Notes under the pieces: model-generated | What the model was told of the DNA's origin: nothing | Seen by the model: only the letters and a program-made list of their open reading frames with translations | Databases searched by the model: none | NCBI RefSeq assembly: GCF_052857255.1 | Contig: NC_135505.1 | Span: forward strand, 43,168,520-43,232,519 | Origin: Amblyomma americanum | Lineage: Eukaryota; Arthropoda; Arachnida; Ixodida; Ixodidae | Direction: 5' to 3' | Length of the DNA stretch: 64,000 nt | Made by a program: the position numbers and the translations under genes | Part shown: positions 23,247 to 34,706 of the stretch, piece by piece | How positions within the stretch are numbered: the first letter of the stretch is position 1 | How the letters are laid out: every line of letters starts with the position of its first letter

Positions 23247-24690
23247 CTGAAAAGAAATTTAGAACCATAAATTCTTAGCAGGGAAACAATGTCTTCAAGA
23301 AAAAGCTAAAGGTGTTCAGAATATTTGAATGTAATGGGAAGAATTTAATTCAACTTAGTTGAGCACAAAGATTTACTGACGTAGTGACAGAAGCACTGCA
23401 TCTTTATGCGAGTGCGCGTTTTAGCTCAGAGTGTTATCGAGGGTGTCGGCACCTTCAGTTATGCAATATTTGTTTACAAATAGTGTCATTAACTAAACAA
23501 AATAGTAGATTCTTTGCTTGAAGAACAGCTTTATCATTAGGGCCTTTTATTGTTCAAACAACGTGTGGTACGTTCTGGAGACAGGAGAAGGTCATCGCTC
23601 TTTCCTAGTAGCGATTGAGAACGATTAACAAGATTTCTGCACACAAATTTTGGTAGAAAACAATATGCCAGCCCCGGATATCTGCTCTCAACAATCTACT
23701 GTGGAAACTTCATGCATTATAGTAACAAAGTATAAGCATCCAGCTCTTCGTTTAGTGGCCTTAAGAAGTTGCAAACTCGTTGTGTGATAAGTCCCCCGAA
23801 TAACAGATCAGCCAGTCTACCCAAGATGCTCGAACTGAACCCCAGGATTGCACCGGTACCTAGTTTCCTATAGTGTCAAGAGTATCTGAGCTGTCTGCAG
23901 GCCTCTTTGTTATATTCATTGGCTGCCAAAGAGACTACTCTACCGCGCTTGTGTGCTGGCAGAAAGATTATCTAAGGTCGTCGAGGTAACTGGTTTAAAG
24001 TTTCTGTTTCACAGAATAAATGTTTGCTTGGTTTCGAGCTTTTTTTTTTCTCTATATTTAATTTGAGAGAAATTTAAGTTGCAGGTAATGTTTGGACATT
24101 TGGTCCGCGTCAGCAGATTATACTCTGGGAACGTTGACAGGGATATAATAAAGACTGAGGCATTAGATTGTTCAGCACATTATGTCCCGTGTTGAAGCGT
24201 GGGTAAATTAGGATTCTAGTTTTCTGTTCGTTTGGAGAAGTTCCTTAGCAAGCAGTCTTCGCGCTAAGTCCGTTGTGTCGATGGTGCTTATGTTAGATGA
24301 GGCTATATTTAGGAAGAAAATTTGGGCCCACGCTGCAGTTTTTTGTCTGCATCTTTCAGTGGTTTCGCAATTATAATTAAATAACTCACATTTTCTTGAA
24401 ATATTAATGGTGCCTTTCTTAAATACAAAAATTGTTTTAGCTGTCTCAATGTTCGTTTCCCAAGCAGACGCTCATCTGTTTTGTGTTTTTAGTGTTGTTT
24501 ATTGTAAAGCTTACGTCCGTCTGCAGCTTAATCATTCTTATCTCTTTAATTATGGGCAATATAATTGAGCAGGCAAGGGAAGGAAAAAGAGGGGCTGGTA
24601 ATGAAATACATAACGGAAGCCAACGCTGACGGCAACCATGAAGCATAGATTTTTTTAATTTCTTGGGTTTAAGGTTGGGAGATTAAATAA
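23247..24690 (-). other. Intron-like sequence, no feature seen
   Basis: AT-rich, with no long open frame and no repeat I recognise. Confidence 0.4.
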
Positions 24691-24699
24691 GGAAATTAA

Positions 24700-24893
24700 T
24701 TCAAGGGTATTAGAAAGGAGGAGATAAGAGATCCACATGCCGCCAGAGGGATCCGAGCCCACGACCTCCGAATTTCGTGTCTGGTGCTCTACGAAGTGAG
24801 CTACGGTGACGGCTGTCCAATCCTTTGCTTTCGGGGGTATTTATGTGCAGTCTAACCGAACCTTGAGTATGTTCGCCAGCGCCACTCTCGTCC
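24700..24893 (-). repeat. tRNA-derived SINE, second family
   Basis: On the minus strand a tRNA-like head reads A-box tagctcacttcgtagagc near 24810, then a region around acgaaattcggaggtc, and B-box gggctcggatccc near 24750. A CT-rich body (tctcttatctcctccttt) follows. The head differs from that of the SINE at 1288. It is not a functional tRNA: the acceptor stem does not pair. Confidence 0.65.
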
Positions 24894-24899
24894 AACAAC

Positions 24900-25875
24900 A
24901 GATGTAGTATACCCTATATTAGCGCGAGTGCCACGTAGGAACGTAATCGAACGGTGAGGGCAGAAGCTTTGCGAGAGCCCTCTTATGCTGCCTACGGTAT
25001 AAAGACTGCCAGAATCGAGGCAGTCGGAAGCTACGGATTTCGTTTGTATAGTCGGATTCCAGTTTAGCACGAATTGGTTAAAAGGTGCTTCATAACAAGG
25101 TAGCAGAATTCGGCTTGTTTTGTTTTGCACTTTATATTAACTTTTTTCCGCAAGAGAGAGAAATCATGGCCACTCGCCAAACAACTGATGCAGCAAGGGC
25201 CCAGCGGCTAAGCGATACACCACTGCATTCATAGGTGGCTGCTGCAATCACAGCCACCGGTGCAAGATATGAGACCCAGGTTGCTCTTGCTGTGAAAAGC
25301 TAGAGGGAATACCTCTCACAAGCCTCATGTTTGCTCAGATACTTCATCGGAAGGCTGCATGATCTGCACATAGGCCTTCTATTGTCTTCGTTACATTCTT
25401 CTTAGCGTTCGTCCTTTTTTCTGAGTAATTCTTCGTCCGGCGTCTCCTTCTCTCCGCAAAATTGCAGAGAACAAGGTGGACAAGTCGGCAGTAGAGGGTG
25501 TTCTTGACAGTTGGTAGGTGGACAGAAGCAAGCCTCATATACACGATCCTGCACGTGAAGGCTTCAGTGTGGAGCGGACGCCGTTGACGCCACCGGTACC
25601 GAGCGTATAGTTTTCACCTTCACCACCTTACTAATTCTATCGCATTAGTTCTTTAACCCTCCCTCGAACACCCGTTTTAAGACTAAGCTGTAGATATTAT
25701 GGGATAATTTAGCAATACCGTCAATGACGAGCCACACTAGTCTGGCCCAATTGTCCGGCTTCCAATCACCAATTACGGTAGGTTATTGCATTGGTTGCAA
25801 TCTTCAACACTGTAGGCTGTAGTTTTTCATCAAATGCATTTTGCACCTTATGAGGTGTTTTACCGCGACAGGTTT
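24900..25875. other. No gene recognised
   Basis: Overlapping short frames on both strands without domain signal. Confidence 0.4.
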
Positions 25876-25959
25876 TTAAATGGCTGTTCCTGGGTATCGC
25901 GTCGCAGTATTCTGCCATTCTATGCCGTAGTCAGCATAATCAGTGGATTTGTTGGCCCG

Positions 25960-26560
25960 GGGATCACTCGGAGAGTGGTTTCCGCGCAAGGATGAAGTTA
26001 TCACGTCAGTGGAGAAACGAGTAACCGGTGGTTGGTTACCAGAGGAATTATCTGGAGGGTGCTTACTGTGGAGGGAGGAGGGTATCGGGAGAGCGATGGA
26101 ATGTAACTGCAGGATGGTTACAGTAGAAGGAGGGTATGACGAGAACGTAAGAAGGCTCAACCGGTCGACAATTGTCAAGCAAACCACTCGGAGGGTAGCT
26201 ACACTGGAAGGACGAGGAGGACTAACATAAAACTGGGTTTCATGGGGAGTGTGCAGAAAGGCACAATCAGAGAACAACGGTAACCATCCGGAAGGTTATT
26301 ATCGTGGAAGGAGGAGGATGAGGTGAGAGCAGCGAAATCCCCTACCGCAGGATCATTAGTCTGTAAGAAACAGCGCATTTCGAGAGCTCGAGAAGAGTAA
26401 CTAACCTCTGGAAACCAAACAGAGGGTAATCACCTTAGAAAAAGAAGGGGGTTGCTGTGGATGGAGGGTACGGGAAGTAGTGGAGTGTATGGTGATAGTG
26501 TAGGAACGCGTACCATGGTAACTATCTAGAAAGTGGTCAACGTGCAAGAAAGAAAAAGAG
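25960..26560. repeat. Old, diverged GGA-rich tandem repeat
   Basis: A loose unit of about 45-90 bases recurs at least six times: a taacc-cat-tggagggt block followed by ttac-gtggaaggaggagggtat. Examples are near 26030, 26110, 26200, 26290, 26410 and 26520. Open frames here (25943-26230, 26401-26706) are by-products of the purine bias. Divergence is high, so unit borders are uncertain. Confidence 0.45.
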
Positions 26561-26706
26561 TATGACAATTGCGCAGGAAAATAACACGGTCCACCTGCGG
26601 CAGCGGCTGCGAAACACGTAGCTCGAAGACAGGATTTTCGGCGGCGCTGTGCTTCTGGAATGGCAGACTGGTGAGCCGACCTAGCCGAAGAACGACTAGA
26701 TTTCAA

Positions 26707-27540
26707 AACTGCAAAGAGCGCCCTATCCGCATCCTATAGAGATGTGAGGTCATTTTCATGTCGGCTAGCACACCATATAGCAAAGCACAAATACTCTGAC
26801 AGCTGTTTCTGAATCTCGCGTTAACAGTGTAACCATCGTGTCAATTTTTAAATCCTGATAACCCTCAATTTCGCGTAAAACTGGCAACGATTTGGTGCTG
26901 TTAGTACGTTCTTAGGAAATATTTTCATGGCTAAAGGGTGATAACTTCCTGTGGAGTGCAGCAAATAGTGAATACGGCACTTTTCTTGGCGTGCTTTCTA
27001 CTACGGGTGAGCAGAACACATGCTCAATGTGGCCCTTGCTGTGAACGGGTAGAGCCATGAAGCATAGCCAGGACAGGCTTAATACATCAGATCTCGTGGA
27101 ACGCAATTCGATCCCGACTGCCTAGCACCAGGCCACGACACCCCTGAGCAATTAACGTGACCAGGATCACACCATAAGTCATGCGGTGTTTACTGCGATG
27201 TTTCTGCGCGGCTAACTAAGATCGCCGGCAACGGCAAGTCAATACGCTGTAAACGGCACTCGCATTCCTGTTTACTAACAGCGGTGTACGACTGAACTTA
27301 GCCATGCGTCAAGTTTTTCGATGGCTTTTAGTAGTTGCCGACCTCAGCACCTCTATTATTTGAGTCGACCTCCACACCAAAATTAATTTATTGACGCCAA
27401 GCCGCGTCGTCATCTTGTCTTGACTACTGAACACTATCTACAGTGTGATATTCAGGAAAAAATGACGCGGCTGTTTGCTGTGCTGCGGTTGATCCTCCAG
27501 TCGTCCCGTTACTGCGAGAGCGTTTTACTATCACAGCCCC
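26707..27540. other. No gene recognised
   Basis: No domain or clear repeat. Ty3-like sequence begins near 27550. Confidence 0.4.
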
Positions 27541-27549
27541 ATCGGATTG

Positions 27550-28110
27550 AACCCTGCTTGCATTGCATTACGTGTGTCACCATCTGATCCAAACTGGCTT
27601 ACCATTCTGTTGCCACCCACGTCGGCTTCCACCGGTATGTTCCAGATCTGTCCCGCTGAATTCGATTACATGCTCGACCTTGGCATCATGCAACCGTTTT
27701 CTAGCTGTGGTGCCTCTCCACTTCAAATTGTCTCTAAAAAGGGCGTAAACTGGTGGCCGTATGGCGACTACCGCGCTCTCAACACCAGCACCATCCTTGA
27801 TCGCTACTCACTGGCGCATATCCATGACTGCAACGCAGCTTTGTATGGCATGACCATCTTCTGGATGATCGATTTCGTCCGCGCCTACGACAAAATTTCA
27901 GTGGCGGTGGACAATATGAATGACAGCAATCACACCTGTAGAGTGCTCAAATTCCTGCGGATGCTATTCGGGCTCCGTAAAGCTGCACAGAGATTTCAAA
28001 GGCTCATAGACAACGTCCCTCATGGTCTGCCCTGCGTTGACGCTTACGTGGACGACCTTCTTGTGGTCAGGCAGTCCATAGACGAGCAATTGCACGACAT
28101 GCGGCAGTAG
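27550..28110 (+). pseudogene. Ty3/Gypsy reverse transcriptase, second element
   Basis: RT motifs are clear: EFDYMLDLGIMQPFSSCGAS, WPYGDYRALN, the SLAHIHDCNAALYGMTIFWM block, FLRMLFGLRKAAQRFQRLID, and the intact catalytic box AYVDDLLVV. The family's T-A-I-T-T-P-F-G-L-F segment is altered, and a shift near 27620 separates the start (HHLIQTGLPFCCHPRRLPP) from the main frame. This is a different lineage from 14338-19413, with a Y-V-D-D box and the GDYRALN form. Confidence 0.85.
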
Positions 28111-28490
28111 TTTGACCGAGTAACCACAACAGCGAGAATAGTGAGTTTCTTGTCCCTTCTCTTCAATTGCTTGGTATCCGCATCGAAACAAGTTGCACTC
28201 GGGCTCTCATGGCCAATGTGAAAGCGAATGTGGGGCTTACGAAATCTAATTCTCTTTCTTCTCTACGGCAGTTTCTCGACACGTTGAAATAGTGCCGCCA
28301 TTTATCTCGGAACTGAACATGCTTGGTGGAGCCTCTTGAACGTGTGCTTACGGCGAAAATTATAACGCATCCACTCCAATGAGAATACAAAGCACATACT
28401 GCGTTTCTGGCCGTCAAACAAGTCATGAACGTCGCAGCTCATCTTCTGCGTCTTGCACCAGGCAGTAGCATAGCACTCAAGACGGGAATT
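28111..28490 (+). pseudogene. Degraded RT thumb / RNase H remnant with deletion junction
   Basis: Faint connection-domain and RNase H remnants remain in shifting frames, ending in a piece like KTGIPSSAV that corresponds to the RNase H K-T-D-A-S-S-S-A-V block. It then passes directly into integrase sequence at about 28515, so most of RNase H and the integrase N-terminal domain were removed by an internal deletion. Confidence 0.55.
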
Positions 28491-28499
28491 CCAAGTAGT

Positions 28500-29289
28500 G
28501 CTGTTAGAAGGCAGTCCTACCTGACCGAATACCTGACCCGCTACGCCGATGCAAAAGCCCTACCGAAGGGAGCAGCAGCACAATTCGCCAAATTTGTCAT
28601 TGAGTGCATACTTCTGCGACACTGCGCCCCCGATGTGCTTGTCACGGACAGAGGAACACCATTCACGGTGGATCTAAAGCAAGCCACCCTGTGTTACAGC
28701 CAAACCAGCCACCGGCGGACAACTGCATACCATGCGCAGATCAAGGAGTGACCGAGCGCTTGAACAAAACCACCGGCGATGTGCTAGATGCCGAACACAA
28801 GATCTGGGGCGTCATCCTGCCTTACGTTGTCTTCGCCTACAACAGCGCAGTGCAGGAGACCACCCAGATTACGCCTTTAGGCTTGTCCATGGCAGGGAGG
28901 CCACGACCGCGCTAGACGCCATGCTGCCCAACGTTACCGAGGAAGAGAACGTCGACGTCGCCGCCTACCTTCAACGCTCAGAAGAAGCCCGAATGCTTGC
29001 CCGATTACGGATCAAAGACCAACAGCGGACCGACGCCAGACGCCACAACCTACGAAAAAGCAATGCGGAATACAATCCAGGAGAACAGGTCTGGATTTAG
29101 GCGCCCATTCGCCGCCGGGGATTTAGTGAAAAGCTTTTGCGCCACTACTTCGGCCCGTACAAGGCTCTTCATCGGCTAGGTGAACTGGATTATGAAGTAA
29201 TTTCTGACGTAATGACTGTATCCCAGCGATGCCGCATGCGGTCAGAAGTTGTCCTTGTCGTCCGTCTAAGGCCATATTATGCGCGCTAA
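28500..29289 (+). pseudogene. Ty3/Gypsy integrase, second element
   Basis: Core integrase sequence starts at TEYLTRYADAKALPKGAAA, where the first catalytic aspartate is read as glutamate. It continues with APDVLVTDRGTPF (second aspartate) and, after a shift near 28745, ERLNKTTGDVL (catalytic glutamate). The C-terminal part (AYLQRSEEARMLARLRIKDQ, then a G-x-Q-V-W-I block) has a stop at 29098. The tail, in the frame FSEKLLRHYFGPYK, ends with VVLVVRLRPYYAR just before a stop at about 29290. Inactive. Confidence 0.85.
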
Positions 29290-29388
29290 AAGACGCTGTG
29301 TCTCGACACACCATGTTTATTTTTGCACGATCTGTTTATCTGTTGCTAGTCGCCTTATTTGTTTTAATCCATCAGGTCGATGCTTCTT

Positions 29389-29775
29389 AGAGAGGGGAGT
29401 AATGCCGCGAATCTTAGCAGTGTTTGTTTTTTCGTTCTTCAAAACTGCTGGAACGCCGTTTTATCGCTTTGTTTGCGATGCAAGACGCGACCAGACATAT
29501 CTCAATTGATTCAATCCGGGCAGAGCTGATTCGACGTCGTCACAGAATGTTGTTGTAAATTTGCATGATTCATCTCGAAAGTTCGCTATCGGCATTAAAT
29601 TGAGCACGGCTGACAGTGGCGGGAATTCTGTTCGACGACCGCTGAGCACGCTTGTTGCTACGCCACTGCCAACTGATTCAGTCCACCGTGGGCGCAAGCC
29701 AGCCGCAATAGGTTTGTTTAGACACAATTTTCGTAGGATTCCTGCTCTTTGGACTGCAGTCACCACTTTGTGAAA
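29389..29775 (+). repeat. Polypurine tract and probable 3' LTR of second Ty3 element
   Basis: The purine run agagaggggag (29389-29399) lies about 100 bases after the integrase stop. TG at 29403 opens a probable LTR of about 370 bases ending near ctttggactgcagtcacca. No matching 5' LTR is visible before 27550, so the element lost its 5' part and the LTR borders are inferred. Confidence 0.55.
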
Positions 29776-31234
29776 TTTTTCACATCAGCGTCAAAATTTC
29801 CAGCAAGTGCAAAACTGTTGCAATTGATATCCGAGCAATCAGAGTGATCGACGATGTTGTGGCTCTTCTCTAGTCGCTGATCGTCCGCAGCTGGGCATCG
29901 AGATATCCACGCAGGTAAGTGCAACTTTCAGACGGGTAACGCGCAGGAGATGCTGGTAGAAGTAAAGAAAGAACTGTGACAGTTTTAATACCAGCCGCGG
30001 ACGCTGTAGTACAAAGGCGTCTTCCAATGGCCCCTGTTAGCTTTTTTTCTCCAAGATCTTGCAACACGCTATCCCTATCGGCTAATTATTCCTTTCAGGC
30101 TTCACTTTTTCCGCTATTTAAAGATGCCGTTTCCGCTGGATGCGGAAACGGCAAGCGTAAACATGCGTAAATATGCAGTTATTGCAACACCTGCATTATA
30201 AGGACGCCAGGCCTCGGAGGTTAAGACACTTTTAAACTCAAAAATTATATATCCTTCACGTTCCTAAATTAATAAAATATTCATGACCACAAAATCAGGA
30301 ATGGGTATTTTTGAGGACGACGAAGCTCCGGCAGTACTTAGGACGCGAGACAGAGCATGCAGTAAATAGTTTCACTTTTCAAGCAACGATGTACATTGTA
30401 CGCTTCACCTTCGAGTATTTATCTTGCGCTGCAGGCCTGCATTCGATAAGCCTGCACGCTCCCTTTCATTGAAAGACTTCTCAGAATCGTCGAACTGAAT
30501 ATGAAAATGCTAGCGTAATGCCAGCAATATCTCCTTGCCAAGTTCAGCCCCGAACCTGTTCCTCTCTGAGGGCAACCACAGCTCGAAACGTAACCCTGCA
30601 AAATTTCTTGCAGTTGTCCAATCGAAGTTGCACATGGGGACACGATGATCATTTAGCCTCAGCGTCCGACCATATGGCGCCAAATAATAAAGTAGCATGC
30701 GCCTTTTTTGCGTCCTTACGGGCGGCCATTCTCGCGAATGAAAAAGATAATGCTAGGAAAAATTCCTTACGTGGAGAAAGAATCAGTTATAGTACAAAAT
30801 CTAAAAATTTTAATATATCAAGTAGCCTGCTATTTGTCTCGGCCGCCATTTTCGATGTTGTTGAAAAACAGATGATTTTGGCACTGGTGATGTCGGTGTG
30901 ACCAAGAAGGCGCTCTTTTTGCCCTTTCATTTTTTTTCAGTATGTTTACTTGAAAGCTATATGGCTTTCTTTTATGGCCGTATGGCTGCTCTTTGGTGGA
31001 TGGTAATGGTTAAGAACTCCTGTATTAGCCACATTTTACTTATTGTAGCATTCCCCTGAAAATTGAAAGAGCACTGTTCCCATATGGAGTTCTAAATCAC
31101 TTCGCTCTTGCTTTGCCCTCGGCTGGTTGTCCAGGTTAGCTTAAATAGTAAGCTGAGTCCATTGGACAGCTGATGGTCCCAAGTTTCAACCCCGAATGAG
31201 ACAGCTTTTTTCCACAAAAACCGCCGTTTCATTC
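29776..31234. other. No gene recognised
   Basis: A minus-strand frame at 30698-30510 reads like protein in places (NFDWTTARNF) but has no supporting splice sites or domain. Nothing else is visible. Confidence 0.4.
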
Positions 31235-31450
31235 TTCTTTGCCCGACGGTGTTCGGCTGCTGATCCAAAAGCCGCAGTTTCGATCCCGGCCGCAGAGGCC
31301 CCATTTCAATCTAGTCAAAATGGTAGAGTCCCATGCACTTCTCGATGTCAGTGCTCTTGAAGAAACCCAAGTGGTCTAAATGGTCTTATAGGCGCCCCTC
31401 CTAGCCTGCGTCGCTTTGGAATCCTAATCCCTGTAAACGAAACCAAACGC
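31235..31450 (+). repeat. tRNA-derived SINE (same family as at 1288)
   Basis: The head ends tgttcggctgctgatcc, then the B-box gtttcgatcccggccgc, then the body catttcaatctagtcaaaat and gaagaaacccaagtggtct. The A-box half is poor. Diverged. Confidence 0.7.
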
Positions 31451-32715
31451 TGATGTCTGTTGGTTCTGTTCAAACTGCTACAGTACAACCTGTCAAGCCT
31501 TTTTCTTTGAGCATATCTGCGGTATGAAAGCAAGACGTTCGGTATATTGCTCCATTTGTAGTACTGATCTCTTGCTTTTATGACATCATCTTGTGCTAGG
31601 ATTAATGTCTCGGTATAAAGCCGCCATCAACTGCGGCTTAGCTGAAATTGAGTTCTCTGCCCTGTGCCGTTGCCACTAAACCGCGCTGGGCCATTTTCAA
31701 AGGTACTGTGTGTTAGAGTAGACACCGACGTCCCTGTGCTCTCTTGTGTTGTCATCACCCCCTCGTTTTAAAGTTTACTTAATCCAGCAGTCCTGTTCAT
31801 GCCGTCTGAAGATTTTGTGGCGCGTGATTCCCTTCTCTTATCATTTGCAACCATGGCTCACTGTGCAACCAAAGTTGTAGTTTCCACTTTCTTTTCCTCC
31901 GCTCTAGCCTTACTAGATAGGACACACCTTGGACAGCTAGAGCGCATCAACTGCAATCTCCTCACGACTTTCTTGTGTACTTCGACTGAGCTGCCGCTCT
32001 GTTTCCTGAGCACACCTGGATTAGCATCATATTGGCTCACGTCAGGCGAGTTCGCCTATGCTGTGCACATCGCACCCAGCTTCTTGTTGTACTAAACCAC
32101 GACAGTGATTTAGTACGGCAATCTCCCCAGCAGTTAACAAGTGGGATATATGGTTCCCTCCGCCCATGATGGTCTGCATCTTTATGGACCTTGTTGTTCG
32201 CACCAGAAGGAGCAACTGCATTGTTCTCATGTTTTACAGAAGCGACACATGATGACGACGGGCTTCTGTGGTGAAAAAATTACTTGACACGATTTTGCTG
32301 TCATTGTGTAAAAGGTTAAGCACAGCTCCTGCCGCCTGTGAAAGGGTTATGCAGAATGACTGGGTCCTTCCTCTTTGTAAGCGATGCTCACCATAGGCAG
32401 TAAACTGATGGCAACCCTACCTTAGGTTCGGCAAAATAATTCTCTCTACCGCTGACTCGGTACCGGTTTCCAAAAGTAGAATATTTTGCAGAACTGAACC
32501 TTGACTTCTGTAAATTGATGCCTAAAGTATAACAGCCAAGCACATTTACCAAGACCCTCTCTCTGCCCAAGGTCCTCTCCAAACATAAAAGTCACTAAAA
32601 CACAGTTTTAATTTTTTAAAAAGAAATCTTTGTTACTTTCTGCATATGACCCAGCTTCTCTATTAGGGAACAAAATAATCTGGATAAACGATGGTAAATT
32701 ATTTTAGCCTAGGCT
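31451..32715. other. No gene recognised
   Basis: Short frames only. No repeat is recognised. Confidence 0.4.
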
Positions 32716-32799
32716 ATCCTTATTATAGGTTTTTGATAAAATATATATTCATTTATTTATTTTATTTACAAGATACTGCTAGCCCCACCCTGGAGGCTT

Positions 32800-33720
32800 T
32801 TGCAGGACAGAGAAATCACATATATGCAAACAAAAAGACATATCTACAGTCAGCTTACTGCAGAACTAGAAAAAAATTAGGCTACAAAATAACATGTGAA
32901 AATAAAAAGGCAATCCAACGCAATAAATAACGCACATGGACAACAGACTTAAAAATATTCCAAAACAGGGGCCTATTCCCATTCTAGGTATGACAATCCT
33001 TCCGAAAAAGCATCTATAGAATTACAGGTGACCACATCATTCGGCAACGTATTCCATTCTAGAACGGCTTGCGGAAAGAAATTTGAATGTGTGACAATGA
33101 AGTATGTACTCACTAATTTGCTTAGTGTGCTTTCGTCTAGAGTTTACCGAGATAGAAAATGGCAAGCACTTATTTTTATCTATCTTGAATGCATAATGTA
33201 AAAGTTGGAAAAGAAACTTTAGCCGTAAGTATTTGGCCTTTTTTGTATGGTTGCCAGACCAGCTTTGCCTAAGAGTTCTGGTGGGGAATCGCTACGGCGG
33301 TATTTGTTATAAATGAATCTAATGGCTTTTCACTGCACGCATTCTAATAGATCAAATGCAGTGTTTACTCTACGGAAACAACAAATGATGCTATATTCTA
33401 GTGCTACACGAACAAGGAAAGCATACGCTATTAATTTGGTATGAGTTGCAGCGGATGTTACGCAACGGTTTAACCAAGAGAGCGCCGTGAGTTCCTTAGA
33501 TGTTATATATGAGACATGTCTATTCCATTTCAAATCCAATGAGTTCAGAATTCCTAAGTGCTTACCTTCATCAACTTTATTTATTTTCTGGGTGTCAAAG
33601 CCATAAATACATATTAGTGAATTTCATTCCCTAGTTATTGTCATATAGTCGGTTTTATCTAAGTTAAGCGTAATCTGCCACGGTTGGCACCATTCGTAGG
33701 TGTTAAAAACTAATTTATGT
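32800..33720 (-). pseudogene. CR1/L2-like LINE, C-terminal RT fragment
   Basis: On the minus strand the block QPWQITLNLDKTDYMTIT near 33690 is the RT region after the catalytic box. The frame 33539-33330 gives DLKWNRHVSYITSK and AYAFLVRVALEYS ending LLECVQ, a standard LINE RT thumb. A late C-terminal piece (LEWNTLPNDVV) lies near 33050. Stops interrupt it. The catalytic part is missing, so it is a 5'-truncated copy. Confidence 0.75.
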
Positions 33721-34614
33721 TAACAGGCGTAGGCATAGCGCGAGTTCTTGAAAAAAAAATGAAATTAGGTGAGCTCAGCAGCGGACATTGTCCTGCCTAT
33801 TATCCAAATGGGGCACAAGACGATGCAAAGACTCATGAAGAAGTGAACTCCTCTACACTGTCTGCTGACATTCGCGGGCTTAGGGATGCTTAAACCACGG
33901 GGAAAGATGTTTCGTACTTAAACGGAGAACAGAAATTTTGCTCTGTCGCCTTGCCGTTTCTGCGAATGCATGCACGCCCTACTACCACGAATTAAGTTCA
34001 CCAGCCGTGCCAGCCCGGACACTCATAAATCTTGTAAAATGTCTAGAACCTGATTACGCCTATGCGGAGACTGTGATCCTCAAAAACGCTGACGAGAAGC
34101 AAAGCAAAAGATAGCTTATTTTGTAATAACAAAAAATATGACACCCACTTACAAACAGAAAAAAGAAATTGCGTAATCAAAGCACTGCTAGAGACGAACT
34201 GTTTTGCTTTACAAACGGATTAAATATTACGTTCTACTGAGAAAACAGCTTCAGATGCTTGAATATTTGTAAAAAGTTTTTATCCCAAATTTTTTACTCA
34301 GGGGCCTCTTAGGAAAATACCTGAATTTTTGCCGTGACATCTGGCACAATATATAGTGCACAATGACAACACTAAAAACGCTGATTTAGTACAAAGCTAG
34401 GAAATGTAACTTGGAGTTCCCCGAGCACTCAGAAATATTAAGAATGCTGTGTAAGTTAATTCATGCAAGCCATATATAACTTTTCTCATTGTTTTACAAA
34501 ATGTTACGTGAAAAAAAATTCATGGTCTATGTAAACTAGAAAAACCTTAAGCCCATAGCATACCTTGCATCTCGTGCTACTGGCAGGTTTCATATCGCTT
34601 TACAAGATACTTAC
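33721..34614. other. No gene recognised
   Basis: AT-rich sequence without domain or repeat that I can name. Confidence 0.4.
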
Positions 34615-34706
34615 TTGCTTGCGATGTGATGAGATGGGCGCACATAATGAACATAGAAACATTACCCTGTCGACAAAACCTCCCCATGATTTGAAATTCG
34701 AATAAA
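34615..34706 (-). CDS. Possible further exon of the M13-like gene (exon W)
   Basis: A 92-base interval with an ATACTTACAG acceptor and a strong AAGTAAGT-type donor. It has 30 open codons and ends in phase 1, as required by exon 23027-23246. The peptide (GRFCRQGNVSMFIMCAHLIT) is compatible with the weakly conserved helix before the Y..C block but has no diagnostic motif. The intron to the next exon would be over 11 kb and contain the second Ty3 element. Confidence 0.3.

Noticed and set aside
23385..23470. Candidate exon before 23246 ending CFCHYVS
   Set aside because: The donor (GTAAAT) is acceptable but there is no acceptor with a pyrimidine tract, and no M13 motif.
24700..24893. Functional tRNA gene
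   Set aside because: A-box and B-box are present but the acceptor stem and anticodon arm do not pair properly, and the body continues as in SINEs.
26401..26706. Minus-strand 101-codon serine/threonine-rich frame
   Set aside because: Explained by purine-biased tandem repeat sequence; no start context or domain.
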